A stretch of DNA of 11,949 bases. It comes from Limisphaerales bacterium (GTDB taxonomy: Bacteria > Verrucomicrobiota > Verrucomicrobiia > Limisphaerales > UBA11358). Below are positions 5,696 to 11,949 of the stretch, in pieces. Positions within the stretch are counted from its first letter, which is position 1; every line of letters begins with the position of its first letter. A program made the translations under genes and the position numbers. The DNA is taken from the NCBI GenBank assembly GCA_027451565.1, contig DAIDJC010000076.1, forward strand, positions 1 to 11,949. The letters run 5' to 3'. Under the pieces are notes generated by a model. It made no database searches and was not told the origin of the DNA. It saw only the letters and a program-made list of their open reading frames with translations.

Positions 5696-7498
5696 ATGGC
5701 CAAGTTTTCCCGCCTGGGTTTGATGCCACCGCCCCGCCATTTGAAGCGCGGGAGGGGTGCTTTCCTGCTGCCTTCAAAAAGCCCGGTGGAATGGCTGCGT
5801 CTGGAACAAACCCGACAGGCCCCGCCGCATCCGCAAGGCTACCAACTCACCATCCACAGGCACGGAATCCACGTGGCCTACCGGGAGACGGGCGGACTCC
5901 ACGCGGCCTGCGCCACGCTGCGTCAATTACTCCGCACCCACGGACGCCGCCTGCCATGCCTGAGCATTCGGGATTGGCCTGCCTTTGCCCGGCGCGGGGT
6001 GATGCTGGATGTTTCCCGTGGAAGGGTGCCAAAACTGGAAACCCTCATGAACCTGGCCAATATCCTGGCCGGGTTTAAAATCAATGAAATCCAGCTCTAC
6101 ATGGAGCACACCTTCGCCTACCGCAGGCACCCTGCCGTGTGGCGGGGCTGGGGCGCTCTCACGGCTCGCGAAATCAAAAAGCTGGACCGTCATTGCCGGG
6201 ATTTGGGCATTGACCTCGTGCCCAACCAGAATTCTTTCGGACACCTTCGACAATTTCTTGCCCGGCCTGAATACAGGCGCCTGGCCGAAGTGAACCAATG
6301 CCACGAGGACGCCAGCGGGACCTTTGTGCGGCATCCCTCCACGCTGTCCCCGGCGCATCCCGGCACCCTGCCGTTCCTGCGCGGCTTGTACGATGAATTA
6401 CTGCCCTGCTTTTCGAGCAGGTTTTTCAACGTCGGGGCGGATGAAACCTGGGACCTGGGACTGGGACAAAGCCGCGCTGCCTGCAAGAAACGCGGTCAAG
6501 GCCGGGTTTACCTGGATTTCATCCGCAAATTGCACCGCGAGGTTGCCTCGCGAAAACGGCACATGATGATGTGGGGTGATATTATCTTGAAACATCCGGA
6601 TTTGATCCCGCTTCTTCCACGTCCGTTGACCGTGTTGAACTGGGGATATGAAGCGAACCATCCCTTTGACAAGGAGACCGCCCGGTTTGCCCGTGCTGGC
6701 ATTCCCTTTTATGTCTGCCCGGGAACATCCACCTGGCAAAGCATGATAGGCCGGCATGACAACGCCCTGGCCAACCTGAAGGCGGCGGCCCGGGCCGGTG
6801 CAGCCAAAGGTGCCACCGGGTATCTGGTCACAGACTGGGGTGATGGGGGTCATCCCCAACCCCTCGCGGTGAGCTGGCCCATGCTGGTTTGCGGCGCGGC
6901 GCTGGCGTGGAACCCGTCCGGGTTCAGGCCGGGACGGGTCCCCGTCGCCCTGGCCAGGGACGTTTACCACGATCCCACCGGGCACCTTGCCGCCGCCGCC
7001 TGGGGATTGGGATTCTCACACCGCAAATTGGGAGTGACGGCTCCGAACGAAACCCCGCTGGGCACCGTCCTGGCAGCGCCCAAGCCCGGCTCCCGGGAAT
7101 TATTCTGCCGCAACGGTCCCACATGGGCGGCTAAAATACCTCCTCGCCACCTGGTAGCCACACTCAAAGACATTCAGCATTGCCGGAAAATCCTTCATCA
7201 ATCCCGCCCATCCACCCCTGACGGGCGGATGCTGAAACGCGAATTGGATTTGGCGGCGCGGATGGCCATGGAATCCATCCATTACATGCACTGGCAACAG
7301 GCGCTGAGCGCCAAAAAAAACACCGCCGCCCGCCGACTCGCGAAACAAGGATTGCAAAGGCTTAAAGAATTGGAAAACGAAACCCGCCGCCTATGGCCCT
7401 TGCGCAACAAGGGCACACCCCGGCATTCCACGCCATTCCTGGCCTGGCGCATGGAAGAATACCGCAAGGGCCGGCCAATGACTCCTGCCTCTCCCTGA
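5696..7498 (+). CDS. Glycoside hydrolase family 20, beta-N-acetylhexosaminidase-like (600 aa)
   Basis: GH20 enzymes remove terminal beta-linked GlcNAc or GalNAc by substrate-assisted catalysis. Residues about 1-90 resemble the small alpha/beta domain that precedes the barrel. The catalytic barrel starts near 95 (FARRGVMLDVSRGRVP), with PNQNSFGH at 176-183 and the family's Asp-Glu pair as D249-E250 in FFNVGADETWD. Later barrel strands are visible at MMWGDIIL (291-298), NWGYEANH (315-322) and VTDWGDGGH (378-386). The C-terminal part is helical and charged. No signal peptide or lipobox is seen, so it is probably cytoplasmic and acts on imported sugars or glycopeptides. The ATG at 5696 is preferred because an in-frame ATG at 5519 would read through the inverted repeat. 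It converges with the peptide-transporter genes; a link to cell-wall or chitin breakdown is inference. Confidence 0.85.
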   Translation: MAKFSRLGLMPPPRHLKRGRGAFLLPSKSPVEWLRLEQTRQAPPHPQGYQLTIHRHGIHVAYRETGGLHAACATLRQLLRTHGRRLPCLSIRDWPAFARRGVMLDVSRGRVPKLETLMNLANILAGFKINEIQLYMEHTFAYRRHPAVWRGWGALTAREIKKLDRHCRDLGIDLVPNQNSFGHLRQFLARPEYRRLAEVNQCHEDASGTFVRHPSTLSPAHPGTLPFLRGLYDELLPCFSSRFFNVGADETWDLGLGQSRAACKKRGQGRVYLDFIRKLHREVASRKRHMMMWGDIILKHPDLIPLLPRPLTVLNWGYEANHPFDKETARFARAGIPFYVCPGTSTWQSMIGRHDNALANLKAAARAGAAKGATGYLVTDWGDGGHPQPLAVSWPMLVCGAALAWNPSGFRPGRVPVALARDVYHDPTGHLAAAAWGLGFSHRKLGVTAPNETPLGTVLAAPKPGSRELFCRNGPTWAAKIPPRHLVATLKDIQHCRKILHQSRPSTPDGRMLKRELDLAARMAMESIHYMHWQQALSAKKNTAARRLAKQGLQRLKELENETRRLWPLRNKGTPRHSTPFLAWRMEEYRKGRPMTPASP

Positions 7499-7708
7499 CC
7501 CAAAGCAATGAAAAGCCAGCTTTGAAATGTGCAGGGCGCAATGTTTAACGAGGAATTTGAATTGCCAATGGGCGACACCTGCCTGACATGGCCTCTCACC
7601 AAACCTCCAGCAAACAAAACCCTGGTTTGTTCCAGGAACATTCCCGAACATCCGTTGCTTGTAATTCAAATCATCGGCGCCTTAACAAGTAAATCATGAA
7701 CCCCAAGA
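7499..7708. other. Convergent intergenic region, GH20 and oppC ends
   Basis: About 210 bp lie between two convergent genes. Only small stems were seen: CCTGG and CCAGG around TTTGTT (about 7620-7636), and AACCC and GGGTT (7699-7703 and 7713-7717). Neither has a proper T run, so no confident terminator can be called. Confidence 0.4.
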
Positions 7709-8707
7709 TCATGGGTTTATCGAACCTTGACCTTCCAGGCATCCCGCAAGCCATCGCCGCGTTGCGGACAAGGCTCCGCCTGGAAAAACAATCAGCCACC
7801 AATAGATGCGAATGGGATTGATTTGAAACACGCCTTCGCTGATCAGGCTGCCCCAGCTCGCCATGGGCGGCTGCACGCCCAGGCCCAGATAACTCAGGAA
7901 GGACTCATAAAGGATGATGGATGGCAATGTCAGGGCGGTGTAAGTAATGGCCACCCCCAGGATGTTGGGAATGATATGGCGAAAGAGAATCCGTCCGCCA
8001 CCCGCTCCCAGAGCGCGACTAGCCTCCACAAAGGCCCGTGTGCGCAGGGAAAGCACCTGGCCGCGCACAATCCGCGCCATGGTCAGCCATGAAACCGCAC
8101 CCAAACCCAAAAAAAGAAAACCGATTCTCAGCCATCCCTCCAGGATCGGGGATTTCAAAATCCACGGCATCTGGCGGACCCGCTCGCCGACGGTGGTGAT
8201 CAGGACAATGACAAAAATGACGGATGGAAGCGAGTAAAGCACATCCACGGTCCTCATTAAAAGTCCATCCAACCTGCCTCCGGCGTAACCCGCCAGGGCG
8301 CCCCACAAAACGCCGATGACCAGGCTCACACCCGCGCCAAAGACACCCACCAAGAGTGAAATGCGCGCGCCGTAAAGGGTTCTTGAGAAAACATCCCTGC
8401 CCAGGACATCCGTGCCGAACCAATGATGGGCGTCCGGCGCGGCGAACTGCAAGCCGGACAATTCATCCGGCCCATGGCTGCGGGCGAAGGCGCTGCCGGA
8501 AATAGCCAGGATCATGGGCCAGGCGAGGACTGCTGCCAGGAGAAGGAGCAGGAAGATGGAACTGAACATGGCGGGTCGGTTGGCCTTAAACCGTTGCCAT
8601 GCCCGAAAGCCGGGTCCCATCCCACGCCCCGGACGAAGTCCCTGCCGGCCAGCCTCAGAGGTGGGGCAGGCAAGCTCTTCCCGCGTGTTTGGCTCTGAAT
8701 TATTCAT
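7709..8707 (-). CDS. oppC: Peptide ABC transporter permease, OppC/DppC type, C-terminus frameshifted
   Basis: This is the second inner-membrane permease of an oligopeptide/dipeptide importer. An OppC N-terminal segment with a membrane helix (about 47-69) is followed by FGTDVLGRDVFSRTLYGAR (98-116), several membrane spans, and the EAA loop EASRALGAGGGRILFRHIIPN (228-248) that contacts the ATPase. Family-typical YLGLGVQPPMASWG (273-286) and INPIRIYWWLIVFPGGAL (296-313) follow. After that the frame diverges: the ORF ends RRWLAGCLEGQGSINP, while another frame just there encodes GDGLRDAWKVKVR and a stop (7758-7717), the expected family ending. About 10 residues before it are also missing. The ATG at 8707 overlaps the oppB stop by 8 bases. 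An in-frame GTG at 8716 is less likely. The product may still be functional or may be a sequencing artefact. Confidence 0.85.
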   Translation of the reverse strand: MNNSEPNTREELACPTSEAGRQGLRPGRGMGPGFRAWQRFKANRPAMFSSIFLLLLLAAVLAWPMILAISGSAFARSHGPDELSGLQFAAPDAHHWFGTDVLGRDVFSRTLYGARISLLVGVFGAGVSLVIGVLWGALAGYAGGRLDGLLMRTVDVLYSLPSVIFVIVLITTVGERVRQMPWILKSPILEGWLRIGFLFLGLGAVSWLTMARIVRGQVLSLRTRAFVEASRALGAGGGRILFRHIIPNILGVAITYTALTLPSIILYESFLSYLGLGVQPPMASWGSLISEGVFQINPIRIYWWLIVFPGGALSATRRWLAGCLEGQGSINP

Positions 8708-9614
8708 AGGACACACGCGGATCCAGCAGGGTGTAGAGATAATCCACCAGCAGGTTCAGCCCAATCAACAGGGCGGCATAGAGCAGGGACAAGCCCACCA
8801 CCACAGGATAATCCCGGTTCAACGAACCATTGACCAAAAAAACGCCGATGCCGGGTATTTGGAAGATGTTTTCCACAACAAACGAACCCGTCAAAAGGTC
8901 AGCCAGCATGGGGCCGGTGAAGGAGACGACGGGCAAAAGGGCCACGCGGAGGGCGTGCCTGGCCAGCAGGCGGGTTTCGCCCAAGCCCTTGGCCCGGGCG
9001 GCCACCAGGAATTCCGACTGCATGGCCTCCAGCATGCCAGACTGAAGGATGCGGGCCACCTTTCCCGCAAAAAACAATCCCAGCGCGAGGGCAGGCAAAA
9101 TCATGTGCCAAGGCGTGCCCCACAGGGCCACGGGAAACCAATGCAGCCGCATGGCAAATACCAGGATCAGAATGGGAGCCACTACAAACCCCGGAACGCA
9201 AACCGACAGCAAAACCACGAAATTGATGGCATGGCTCATCCATGAGCCATGGAGGCGGGCAGTGAGGAATCCAAGAACAATCCCACCAAACGTGGCAAAT
9301 CCAAAGGCCAGGCAACCCAGCGTCAGCGACACCGGCAGACCCGAGGCCAGAATTTCATTCACATCATGATCCCGGTATTTCATGGATGGCCCGAGATCGC
9401 CATGCACCAAGCCGTCAAGATAAGACAGGTATTGTTTCCAAATGGGTTCATCCAGGTGGTACTTGGCCTGCAAATTGCGCTCGATTTCAGGCGATGCCGG
9501 TTTGCGCTCGCTGTCAAAAGGGCCGCCCGGCGCCAGATGCACCAGCACAAACGCCAGCAGGCTGATGACCAGCAGCAGTGGTATGGAGAAGATGATTCGG
9601 CGCAGGAAATGCAT
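8700..9614 (-). CDS. oppB: Peptide ABC transporter permease, OppB/DppB type (304 aa)
   Basis: OppB forms half of the membrane channel of a peptide importer. The protein starts with a membrane helix (about 6-28) ending in HLAPGGPF, has the periplasmic-loop signature YHLDEPIWKQYLSYLDGLV (52-70) with HGDLGPS (71-77), and then five further hydrophobic segments. The EAA loop AARAKGLGETRLLARHALR (205-223) is the ATPase docking site, and the family ending GIGVFLVNGSLNRDYPVV (255-272) and LDPR (297-300) is present. The length is normal. It starts 27 bases after the binding-protein stop without a clear Shine-Dalgarno sequence and overlaps oppC, so the three are co-transcribed. Substrate cannot be told from the permease; oligopeptides are the default expectation. 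Confidence 0.92.
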   Translation of the reverse strand: MHFLRRIIFSIPLLLVISLLAFVLVHLAPGGPFDSERKPASPEIERNLQAKYHLDEPIWKQYLSYLDGLVHGDLGPSMKYRDHDVNEILASGLPVSLTLGCLAFGFATFGGIVLGFLTARLHGSWMSHAINFVVLLSVCVPGFVVAPILILVFAMRLHWFPVALWGTPWHMILPALALGLFFAGKVARILQSGMLEAMQSEFLVAARAKGLGETRLLARHALRVALLPVVSFTGPMLADLLTGSFVVENIFQIPGIGVFLVNGSLNRDYPVVVGLSLLYAALLIGLNLLVDYLYTLLDPRVSYE

Positions 9615-9641
9615 GGCGCGGGGCCGGTTGGCAGCTCAGGG

Positions 9642-11273
9642 CTATTTTTTAACCTTCACAATCCATTGCAAGGGATGGTCATCGAGGACATTCTCATAAA
9701 TTCCCCGCACTTTGTTGGTGTCGAAATAATTCACCCCCACGTAGATGTAAAGGGGAATGATGGGCACGGCATCCCGGATCAGGATGGATTCGGCTTGTTG
9801 AAACAAATGTTCCCGTTTTAAAGGATCAACGGTTTGATTGGCCTCATGCACCAGCGTGTCATACCGGGAATTTCCCCAACCGGTTTCGTTGTTGCCATCG
9901 CCCGTCACGAACATCCCCAGAAAGGTGTTGGCATCATCGTAATCCGCGATCCAGCTTGACCTGGCCAGGGTGTAGTCCAGTCGCGATTGCATGCCCCAGA
10001 AAACCTGGGTTTCCACCTGTCGCAAATCCATCTGGATCCCCAGCGCTTCCCGCCACATTTGCTGGAGTTCCAGGGCAATGCTTTCGTGGATATTGCCCCC
10101 CGCGCCCGCCGATCCATCGAACAAATATTCGAACCGTGGAAAGCCCCGCCCGCCCGGATAACCCGCCTCCGCCAGCAATTGCCGCGCACGCGCCACATCA
10201 TGCCCCAAACCTTCCGGGGAGGTGTAATCACGCGTGCCATCCGGCACGAGGTGGGAGGTGGTTTTCTCCCCGGCACGAGTAATTTTTTTGACAATCCAAT
10301 CCTTGTCCACCGCCAGGGCCAGGGCCTGCCGGACCCGCGGATCATCAAACGGCTTGCGCGTGGTGTTGAACCGGATGAAGTAGGTGCCAAGATAGCCGAA
10401 TGAATGAAAATCCGGGCGCTTCAGCAGAAGGTCCAGCAGTTGGGAGGGGATCATGGATTTATCCCAAACCACGTCCGCCTGGCCGCTCATGTAGAGGTTC
10501 AGCGCCGTGCTGGCCGACCCAACCGGGAGAAAATCAATCACGCGAGACCGCGTGTGGGCTGCGTCCCAATAATTAGGGTTTTTCACCAGCCGAATCCGGT
10601 CATTCAACCGCCATTCCGCAAGCTCATAGGCGCCAGACACCGGCAGGGGTTGGTACGTGAGCCAGTGATCGCCGTATTTTTCAATCCATTGGCGCGGAAC
10701 CACCGCCAGGGTGGGAAAGGCGCAGAGGTCCAGGAAAAATGCCGTGGGCGAATGAAGCTGGACACGCACCGTGAGAGGGTCCACGGCGTGAACCCCCACC
10801 AGGTCCGGATTTTTGATGCTGCCGGTGTTGAAAGCCTCGGCATTGGTCAAATAATAAAGTTGCCCGGCGTAACGTGATGCGGTCTGGGGTTTCAACGCGC
10901 GAATCCAGGAATAAACCACATCCGTGGAGGAAATGCCGTCTCCGGTGGACCACTTTAAATCCGGTCGAAGATGAAAGGTATAGGTCAGGCCATCCGATGA
11001 AATCTCCCAATTCTGTGCAAGACCGGGCACGGCGCGGGCCTGGACCGGCTCCAAACGCGTAAGCCCCTCAAACAATCCCTGCACCACCCGCATGTCAGCC
11101 TGGGCCACAATAATGGCCGGATCCAACGACTCAGGCTCGACGCTGTTGATGATGGTCAGGTCGGCAGCAGGCTCGGGACGAGAACATCCGGCCAAAATTC
11201 CCGGCAGCAAGGCCAGCCAGAAAACAAAATGTGCCCGACGGAACATCCGCCGGGCACGTTTGCAAAATCCCAT
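9642..11273 (-). CDS. oppA: Peptide-binding lipoprotein, SBP family 5 (OppA-like, 543 aa)
   Basis: This is the extracytoplasmic solute receptor of the oppA-B-C transporter. An Arg-rich n-region, a hydrophobic stretch (FVFWLALLPGI) and the lipobox LAGC give a lipoprotein signal with acylated Cys at residue 30. The mature part shows SBP family 5 features: SVEPESLDP, TYTFHLRPDLKWSTGDGI, then STDVVYSW, with ESILIRDAVPIIPLYIYVG near the end. The overall pattern is closer to OppA-type oligopeptide binders than to nickel binders. The ATG at 11273 lies 13 bases after the secG stop. A second in-frame ATG at 11246 gives a classic 20-residue signal peptide and sits in the loop of a terminator-like hairpin, so the true start is uncertain. 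A longer frame reaching 11411 overlaps secG and is rejected. Confidence 0.88.
   Translation of the reverse strand: MGFCKRARRMFRRAHFVFWLALLPGILAGCSRPEPAADLTIINSVEPESLDPAIIVAQADMRVVQGLFEGLTRLEPVQARAVPGLAQNWEISSDGLTYTFHLRPDLKWSTGDGISSTDVVYSWIRALKPQTASRYAGQLYYLTNAEAFNTGSIKNPDLVGVHAVDPLTVRVQLHSPTAFFLDLCAFPTLAVVPRQWIEKYGDHWLTYQPLPVSGAYELAEWRLNDRIRLVKNPNYWDAAHTRSRVIDFLPVGSASTALNLYMSGQADVVWDKSMIPSQLLDLLLKRPDFHSFGYLGTYFIRFNTTRKPFDDPRVRQALALAVDKDWIVKKITRAGEKTTSHLVPDGTRDYTSPEGLGHDVARARQLLAEAGYPGGRGFPRFEYLFDGSAGAGGNIHESIALELQQMWREALGIQMDLRQVETQVFWGMQSRLDYTLARSSWIADYDDANTFLGMFVTGDGNNETGWGNSRYDTLVHEANQTVDPLKREHLFQQAESILIRDAVPIIPLYIYVGVNYFDTNKVRGIYENVLDDHPLQWIVKVKK
11221..11257 (-). terminator. Intrinsic terminator-like hairpin behind secG, overlapping oppA start
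   Basis: On the minus strand GTGCCCGGCGG (11257-11247), loop ATGTT (11246-11242) and CCGTCGGGCAC (11241-11231) form an 11-bp stem with a single G-U wobble. It is followed by ATTTTGTTTT (11230-11221). It lies 30 bases after the secG stop and has every hallmark of a Rho-independent terminator. It also lies inside the 5' coding region of the binding protein, with the ATG at 11246 in the loop. Confidence 0.75.
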
Positions 11274-11286
11274 GGCCGGGTCTTGT

Positions 11287-11730
11287 TTACTTGGCAGGCG
11301 CCGAAACCGGGGCGGCTGGAGCTGCATTTGAACCGGCACCCCCGGAAAGTGAAATATTCGCAAGCGGGTTTGGGGCGGGGGTCGCCGCCGGCGCGTGCTG
11401 CGGAGCGGCATAGGATTGCGGCGCGGCTTGTTGGGATTCCTTCTGGTTTACCTTGTTGAGGAAGTCCACCGTGCTGGAATCATTCCTGTGCAGGTTATCC
11501 TGGAGGTATCCCAAAAACAAAGCCAGCAGGATGAATACGGCGAGGCCCCATTTGGTTATTTTGGTGAGGGCATTTCCAGACCCTGCCCCGAACAGGGCAT
11601 CTGCCGTGCCGCCGCCAAAGGCCAAGCCGGCCCCGGCATCCTTTTTGGGAAGTTGAACCAGAACCAGCAGAACGAGCAACAGCCCGTTCAGGATTAACAC
11701 ACATGTGAGCAAACCGGCGATGTAACTCAT
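11287..11730 (-). CDS. secG: Preprotein translocase subunit SecG (147 aa)
   Basis: SecG is the small auxiliary membrane subunit of the SecYEG protein-conducting channel. Two membrane helices are clear (about 2-27 and 61-75), joined by the diagnostic Gly-rich loop DAGAGLAFGGGTADALFG (31-48) and SGNALTKITKW. The second helix ends LFLGYLQ. About 60 extra C-terminal residues are Ala/Pro/Gln-rich and probably disordered. The ATG at 11730 begins the first helix directly; a frame extending to 11787 adds 19 non-conserved residues that overlap the tpiA stop. The Shine-Dalgarno sequence is weak. It lies 28 bases after tpiA, the usual tpiA-secG arrangement in bacteria, and is followed by a strong terminator hairpin. 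Confidence 0.93.
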   Translation of the reverse strand: MSYIAGLLTCVLILNGLLLVLLVLVQLPKKDAGAGLAFGGGTADALFGAGSGNALTKITKWGLAVFILLALFLGYLQDNLHRNDSSTVDFLNKVNQKESQQAAPQSYAAPQHAPAATPAPNPLANISLSGGAGSNAAPAAPVSAPAK

Positions 11731-11758
11731 AAAAATTAAAGGGTTTACCTGGGGGAAT

Positions 11759-11949
11759 TTAAATTGAATTCTTGATGATGTCGGCAAAGCTGCGACCCTC
11801 CAGCGAGGCGCCGCCCACGAGGGCTCCGTCCACGTCGAACATGGTGTGCAGCAGATATTCGTCGTGGCAGGTGAGAATCTGCAAGTCCGGGTTCTCGCGA
11901 CGAATCACCGGAATCTCCGTGTCCCAGCGACGCATGTTTCGCACCCCGT
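11759..11949 (-). CDS. tpiA: Triosephosphate isomerase C-terminus, joined to DHDPS-like sequence (partial, possible chimera)
   Basis: The last 24 or so residues, GALVGGASLEGRSFADIIKNSI with the preceding VD, match the C-terminal phosphate-binding end of triosephosphate isomerase (glycolysis, cytoplasm). The following gene is secG, tpiA's usual neighbour. However, the preceding residues are not TpiA: instead of a YGGSV strand one reads RRWDTEIPVIRREN, then DLQILTCHDEYLLHTMFD. That resembles the late part of dihydrodipicolinate synthase-family proteins, where DVDGALVGY also occurs. The two families share D-V-D-G-A-L-V-G, coded at 11836-11813, and the join seems to fall there. Upstream of the join GAG, CGT and GAC codons dominate, unlike the rest of the window. 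Either the contig end is mis-assembled or this is a real hybrid. The gene continues off the right edge. Confidence 0.6.
   Translation of the reverse strand, partial: GVRNMRRWDTEIPVIRRENPDLQILTCHDEYLLHTMFDVDGALVGGASLEGRSFADIIKNSI

Noticed and set aside
9249..9821. 190-codon plus-strand frame over oppB/oppA junction
   Set aside because: It is antisense to two well-supported transporter genes and low in protein-like composition.

Overview
The window looks like a contig from a Verrucomicrobiota-type (PVC group) bacterium. The DNA is GC-rich, Shine-Dalgarno sequences are often weak or absent, and SecG has an Ala/Pro-rich tail. The left-hand cluster of helical small proteins plus an FtsK-like membrane ATPase resembles clusters I recall from planctomycetes and verrucomicrobia. 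No rRNA, tRNA, CRISPR array or transposase gene was seen. The phylum call is inference from protein style, not a database match.

Left third, minus strand (2595 down to 1): a tightly packed operon of four genes. In transcription order they are a 90-aa WXG100-like protein, a 189-aa all-helical protein, a 70-aa small helical protein carrying the same W-x-D-x5-F motif, and the first 516 residues of a large FtsK/SpoIIIE-type protein that runs off the left edge. The last of these has a coiled coil, two membrane helices, a second coiled coil and the start of the ATPase region. WXG100 proteins plus an FtsK-type ATPase form the minimal signature of a type VII-like secretion machine, so this is the most likely place for a little-described system. 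The ATPase domain itself lies outside the window.

Centre, plus strand: the DEAH-type helicase gene hrpB (2877-5414) diverges from that operon across a repeat-bearing intergenic region. A 281-bp spacer with a 19-bp-arm inverted repeat follows, and then a GH20-type beta-N-acetylhexosaminidase (5696-7498).

Right half, minus strand (11949 down to 7709): the end of triosephosphate isomerase (tpiA), secG, an oligopeptide-binding lipoprotein, and OppB- and OppC-type permeases. The tpiA-secG order is a classic conserved pair. The peptide transporter has no ATPase genes beside it, and the oppC reading frame is shifted near its end. A near-perfect intrinsic terminator behind secG overlaps the start codon region of the binding protein. 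The tpiA fragment at the right edge seems joined to unrelated DHDPS-like sequence, which may be an assembly chimera.
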